In this document: positions 60,751 to 64,000 of the stretch, piece by piece | Numbering within the stretch: position 1 is the stretch's first letter | Layout: the number at the start of each line of letters is the position of its first letter | The notes under the pieces: generated by a model | Database searches by the model: none | What the model was told of the DNA's origin: nothing | Seen by the model: the letters and a program-made list of their open reading frames with translations, nothing else | Translations under genes and position numbers: made by a program | NCBI RefSeq assembly: GCF_947503855.1 | Contig: NZ_CANNFF010000006.1 | Location: forward strand, 62,001 to 126,000 | From: an uncultured Polaribacter sp. | GTDB lineage: Bacteria; Bacteroidota; Bacteroidia; Flavobacteriales; Flavobacteriaceae | Length of the DNA: 64,000 nt | Direction of reading: 5' to 3'

Positions 60751-61704
60751 TTATTTTCTAGAAATTACTTTTTTAGCGGCTTTTACAACTGCAGCTGCAT
60801 CTAAGCCATATTTTGCCATTAATTGCTCTGGTGTTCCAGACTCACCAAAAGTATCGTTTGTACCTATAAACTCTTGGACTGTTGGTGTGTTTAAAGATAA
60901 AGTTCTAGCAACACTTTCACCTAAACCACCAATTATATTATGTTCTTCTGCAGTAACAATACAACCTGTTTTTGCTATAGATTTTAAAATAATTTCTTCG
61001 TCTAAAGGTTTTATCGTGTGAATATTAATTACTTCTGCAGAAATACCTTGTGCTTTTAACTGTTCTGCTGCTTGTAAAGATTCCCAAACTAAATGTCCAG
61101 TTGCAACAATTGTTACATCTGTTCCTTCTGTTAATTGAATTCCTTTACCGATTTCAAATTTTGTGTCTGTTGGCATAAATACAGGTACTTTTGGACGACC
61201 AAAACGTAAATATACAGGACCATCAAAATCGGCTATAGCTATAGTTGCTGCTTTAGTTTGATTATAATCACAAGGATTAATAACAGTCATTCCAGGTAAC
61301 ATTTTCATTAAACCAATATCTTCTAAAATTTGGTGTGTTGCACCGTCTTCACCTAACGTAACACCTGCATGAGAGGCACAAATTTTTACATTTTTACCAG
61401 AATATGCAACAGATTGTCTTATTTGATCGTAAACACGACCCGTAGAAAAATTAGCAAAAGTACCTGTAAACGGTATTTTACCACCAATAGTTAAACCAGC
61501 AGCAATACCAATCATATTAGCTTCTGCAATACCAGTTTGGAAAAACCTGTCTGGGTTTTCTTCTATAAATTGATCCATTTTTAAAGAACCAATTAAATCT
61601 GCACATAAAGCAACTACGTTTGGGTTTGTTCTACCTAATTCTGTTAAACCATCTCCAAAACCAGAACGTGTATCTTTTTTTTCTGTGTATGTGTATTTTT
61701 TCAT
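60751..61704 (-). CDS. Transketolase C-terminal section (split transketolase subunit)
   Basis: A 317-residue protein containing the pyrimidine-binding and C-terminal domains of transketolase: TRSGFGDGLTELGRTNPN, GIAEANMIGIAAGLTIGGKIPFTGTFANF (catalytic Glu region), HAGVTLGEDGATHQILEDIG, PVYLRFGRPK and VNAT-like IVATGHLVWESL. In Flavobacteria the enzyme is split in two genes, usually side by side, the N-terminal half first. Here maf lies upstream and the porin gene downstream, so the partner is elsewhere. Cytosolic, pentose phosphate pathway. Confidence 0.92.
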   Translation of the reverse strand: MKKYTYTEKKDTRSGFGDGLTELGRTNPNVVALCADLIGSLKMDQFIEENPDRFFQTGIAEANMIGIAAGLTIGGKIPFTGTFANFSTGRVYDQIRQSVAYSGKNVKICASHAGVTLGEDGATHQILEDIGLMKMLPGMTVINPCDYNQTKAATIAIADFDGPVYLRFGRPKVPVFMPTDTKFEIGKGIQLTEGTDVTIVATGHLVWESLQAAEQLKAQGISAEVINIHTIKPLDEEIILKSIAKTGCIVTAEEHNIIGGLGESVARTLSLNTPTVQEFIGTNDTFGESGTPEQLMAKYGLDAAAVVKAAKKVISRK

Positions 61705-61772
61705 TATAAAATTGTAAAAATTTTCTATTGTTTTATTTTTGGTAAAAATAAACTTTTATTTGAAGTTTTAGT

Positions 61773-62351
61773 TTATAAATTCATCAATTCTTTATAAAGT
61801 TTATGAACAGGTAAACCTACCACGTTAAAATAACTTCCTTCTATTTTATCAATGGCTATAAAACCAATCCATTCTTGTATGCCATAAGCTCCTGCTTTGT
61901 CAAAAGGCTTGTAATTGTTGATATAATAATTTATTTCTTTATCAGAAAGTTTTTTAAAAAAAACGGTAGTTATATCATTTATAATTTTTTGAAAATTTTT
62001 ATTTTTTATGGATATAGAAGTGATTACTTCATGCTTTTTACCGGATAAGTTTTTTAACATGACAAAAGCTTCATGATAGTTTTTGGGTTTGCCTAAAGCT
62101 TTATTTTCTAGCCAAACTATAGTATCAGAGGTAATAAGTAAATCGTTATCTTTTAAATTTTTATAAGCTTTTGCTTTTAGGTTGGCTAAGTAATCTGTAA
62201 TTTCTATTCCTTTTAATTGTTGGGGATACAACTCCTCAACTTCTTTTAATTTTATGGTGAAATCGATATTTAAATCTTTAAAAAACTGTTGTCTTCTTGG
62301 AGATTTAGAAGCTAGAATTATATTATAATTTTTAAGTTTTTCTTTTAACAT
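61773..62351 (-). CDS. maf: Maf family nucleotide pyrophosphatase
   Basis: A 192-residue housecleaning nucleotide pyrophosphatase of the Maf family, likely acting on dTTP/UTP or modified nucleotides. Marks: LASKSPRRQQFFKDL (SxSPRR), VEELYPQQL, ITSDTIVWLENKALGKP (catalytic Asp in SDT), FDKAGAYGIQEWIGFIAIDKIEGSYFNVVGLP. Length normal. It lies 69 bases upstream of the transketolase section on the same strand. Confidence 0.94.
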   Translation of the reverse strand: MLKEKLKNYNIILASKSPRRQQFFKDLNIDFTIKLKEVEELYPQQLKGIEITDYLANLKAKAYKNLKDNDLLITSDTIVWLENKALGKPKNYHEAFVMLKNLSGKKHEVITSISIKNKNFQKIINDITTVFFKKLSDKEINYYINNYKPFDKAGAYGIQEWIGFIAIDKIEGSYFNVVGLPVHKLYKELMNL

Positions 62352-62662
62352 ATATTTTTTTCTATTGTTTGGTTAGGGGTAGTTGAAACTTATAAAACCT
62401 ATTTAACATTCATAACTTCTCAACTGCATACGAAGAGATATTTTAACTTTTAATTTACTGTAAATAAAACCATTGACAACTAACCAAATAATATAATACC
62501 CATCATTAAATTACTCAGTTTCAAAAAGTCTTTTTTCTTTTCGACTTTGGAAAGTAAGTAGAGTAGTGGCAATAGTATACTTTATTAAAGCCTTTGTTAG
62601 TAAAACTAATAATAAATTTTTGAAAAGAATCAGTTTTTAAAAAAGTAACTATACACAATATA
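62352..62662. other. Intergenic stretch without a recognised gene
   Basis: AT-rich, 311 bases between smpB and maf. TTTGGTTAG (62368-62376) and CTAACCAAA (62480-62488) form a distant inverted repeat. No promoter box, terminator or RNA was recognised; in particular there is no tmRNA gene next to smpB. Confidence 0.4.
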
Positions 62663-63124
62663 TTACGAATTAAAACTCTTTTTAATTCTTGCTAAATCGC
62701 GCTTGTTATCTCTATCTTTTATTACATTTCTCTTGTCGTGGGTTTGTTTTCCTTTAGCCAAAGCAATTTCTAATTTTGCAAAACCTCTATCATTTATAAA
62801 TAATTTTAAAGGCACAATTGTATTTCCTTTTGCTTCTACATCTTTTTTTAAGCTACGTAATTCGCGCTTGTTTAGTAACAATCTACGCTCGCTTTTGGGG
62901 TTGTGGTTAAAGTGATGCCCATATAAATATTCTTGTATATACATATTTACAATAAACAATTCACCTCTATCATTAAACTCGCAAAAACTCTCTGTAATTC
63001 TAGCTTTGCTTTGTCTTATCGATTTTATTTCTGTTCCAGTTAACTGAATTCCAGCCACATATTTGTCTAGAATTTCGTATTCGAAACGTGCTTTTTTGTT
63101 TTGTATATTAATCTTTTTCTGCAC
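62663..63124 (-). CDS. smpB: SsrA-binding protein SmpB
   Basis: A 153-residue OB-fold protein that carries tmRNA to stalled ribosomes. NKKARFEYEILDKYVAGIQL, GTEIKSIRQSKARITESFCE, YLYGHHFNHNPKSERRLLLN and the basic C-terminal tail KGKQTHDKRNVIKDRDNKRDLARIKKS are all there. Translation starts at GTG (63124). A -7 box sits at 63151-63158, divergent from the lipoprotein gene. Confidence 0.97.
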   Translation of the reverse strand: MQKKINIQNKKARFEYEILDKYVAGIQLTGTEIKSIRQSKARITESFCEFNDRGELFIVNMYIQEYLYGHHFNHNPKSERRLLLNKRELRSLKKDVEAKGNTIVPLKLFINDRGFAKLEIALAKGKQTHDKRNVIKDRDNKRDLARIKKSFNS

Positions 63125-63150
63125 GGTTACAACTTCATTATTTATTTTAA

Positions 63151-63158
63151 CAAAGATA
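63151..63158 (-). promoter_or_regulatory. -7 box (TATCTTTG, minus strand) for smpB
   Basis: Exact TAnnTTTG match 26 bases before the GTG at 63124. Confidence 0.6.
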
Positions 63159-63183
63159 CATTTTTACATTCGAGAAAGAAATG

Positions 63184-63191
63184 TAATTTTG
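63184..63191 (+). promoter_or_regulatory. -7 box (TAATTTTG) for the terminal lipoprotein gene
   Basis: Exact TAnnTTTG match 33 bases before the ATG at 63225. With the smpB box it forms a compact divergent pair and shows that the frame open from 63063 is not used. Confidence 0.55.
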
Positions 63192-63224
63192 AAATTGATT
63201 TCTAATCAACACAAATTAAACTCA

Positions 63225-63974
63225 ATGAAATATTTTTATTTATCTATATTTTTTTTAATAGCATCTTGCAAAACTGCTGAAAAACAACTTACTGCACAGC
63301 AAATTATAGATAAAACTATTGCATATTCTGGTGCAGATAAAGTGGCGAATTCAGAAATTACCTTTACATTTAGAGATAAAGAATACGTGGCTTCAAGAAA
63401 AAAAAACGGAAAATTTTTATTGATTAGAAATCAACAAAAAGAAACTATGGAAGTTATTTCTGATATTGTTTCAAACGACGGTTTTCGAAGAGAAATAAAC
63501 GCTCACCAGTTTCCAGTAGCAGATTCAATGGCTATCAAATATGCAAATTCAGTAAACTCTGTACACTATTTTTCTGTCTTGCCTTATGGCTTAAATGACA
63601 AAGCTGTACAAAAGAAGTTATTACCAACTGCAACTATAAAAGGAAAAGAATATTACAAAGTAGAAATTACTTTTTCTGAAATTGGAGGAGGAGAAGATTT
63701 TGAAGATGTTTTTATTTATTGGATTGGGAAAAAAGATTTTTTAATTGATTATTTGGCCTATTCTTATCACACAAATGGCGGTGGAAAACGTTTTCGAGTT
63801 TTAAAAGAACAATGTGTTAAAAACGGTATTCGTTTTGAAGATTATCACAACTACAAACCTAAAAATAAACCGATAAAATTAATAGATATAGACAAAGCTT
63901 TTGAGGACAATCAACTTATAAAAGTTTCAGAAATTGTGCTAAAAGATATAGAAGTAAAATTGTTAGACAATTAA
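63225..63974 (+). CDS. Lipoprotein of the DUF6503 type, unknown function
   Basis: A 249-residue lipoprotein. Signal peptide and lipobox in YFYLSIFFLIASCKTAEKQ (cysteine after IAS). The mature part starts TAQQIIDKTIAYSGADKVAN and recalls outer-membrane lipoprotein-sorting (LolA/LolB-like) folds: ITFTFRDKEYVASRK, SVHYFSVLPYGLNDKAVQKK, KEYYKVEITFSEIGG, FIYWIGKKDFLIDYLAY. I think it belongs to the DUF6503 group, from memory. It may bind a lipid or protein in the periplasm. Confidence 0.78.
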   Translation: MKYFYLSIFFLIASCKTAEKQLTAQQIIDKTIAYSGADKVANSEITFTFRDKEYVASRKKNGKFLLIRNQQKETMEVISDIVSNDGFRREINAHQFPVADSMAIKYANSVNSVHYFSVLPYGLNDKAVQKKLLPTATIKGKEYYKVEITFSEIGGGEDFEDVFIYWIGKKDFLIDYLAYSYHTNGGGKRFRVLKEQCVKNGIRFEDYHNYKPKNKPIKLIDIDKAFEDNQLIKVSEIVLKDIEVKLLDN

Positions 63975-64000
63975 TTTTTTTTGAAGCTATTCCTGCTTTC

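Noticed and set aside
62368..62488. TTTGGTTAG / CTAACCAAA inverted repeat as ends of a small mobile element
   Set aside because: Nine-base arms 103 bases apart are expected by chance in DNA this AT-rich, and no target duplication was seen.
1..64000. CRISPR array, prophage, integron or biosynthetic cluster
   Set aside because: No regularly spaced direct repeats, phage structural genes, integrase, or clustered biosynthetic enzymes were seen anywhere in the window.

Overview
The window looks like chromosomal DNA of a marine member of the Flavobacteriaceae, closest in style to Polaribacter or Tenacibaculum. This is judged from the sequence only. The DNA is strongly AT-rich. Promoters follow the Bacteroidetes pattern with a TAnnTTTG box at about -7. 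One exported protein ends in a type IX secretion sorting domain. Several gene neighbourhoods are typical of the class, such as rpmB-rpmG-DUF4295-ftsY-rimO, and BatA protein-dihydroorotase-DUF4870-hydrolase. There is no rRNA operon, prophage, CRISPR array or intact insertion sequence.

Layout. 1-5.4 kb: the 3' end of purU, a small FAH-family hydrolase, a large secreted beta-helix protein, and a decayed chimeric dehydrogenase/epimerase pseudogene. 5.5-10.5 kb: cinA, ribosomal proteins L28 and L33, DUF4295, ftsY and rimO (translation and membrane targeting). 10.6-20 kb: secreted M14 peptidase, bshC (bacillithiol), rlmF, a membrane protein, lpdA and argS. 20-26.5 kb: a YkgJ-type metal-cluster protein, sterol-desaturase family protein, NamZ-type muramidase, an FtsX-like permease, then a LysR regulator divergent from a small unknown gene and an SbtA-type bicarbonate transporter. 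27-32.6 kb: lipA, an Nramp-like transporter lacking the usual metal motif, an ECF sigma factor, a small four-cysteine membrane protein, murB and an aminotransferase. 32.7-43.5 kb: retropepsin/PDZ protein, DUF1573 protein, valS, kdsB, a HAD phosphatase, two small conserved proteins, an ECF sigma/anti-sigma/periplasmic protein operon, a large conserved cytosolic protein of unknown function and a PhnP-like metallo-hydrolase. 43.6-44.7 kb: a short accessory patch with an IS3-type remnant and an S1-like protein. 44.7-54.9 kb: a run of minus-strand genes (RhlE helicase, hydrolase, DUF4870, a dihydroorotase homologue without its metal ligands, BatA-type protein, TIGR02757, CPBP protease, LolD-like ATPase, DUF5916 protein). 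55-64 kb: sucC, a CarboxypepD-reg protein, two tRNAs, aroK, a phosphoribosyltransferase, an S4 protein, two envelope proteins, half of a split transketolase, maf, smpB and a lipoprotein.

Most of the window is housekeeping DNA. The parts that standard gene calling does not explain are: a family of four intergenic repeats of about 75 bp with a conserved central hairpin (7.6, 10.6, 18.0 and 26.5 kb); a second intergenic repeat pair (8.8 and 44.65 kb); the chimeric pseudogene; the IS3 scar beside a foreign-looking S1 gene; and the bicarbonate-uptake locus with an unknown small gene separated from the transporter by an attenuator-like hairpin. I did not find a clear multi-gene system that I would call new. 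The best leads are the repeat families, the bicarbonate locus and the non-canonical Nramp and dihydroorotase homologues.
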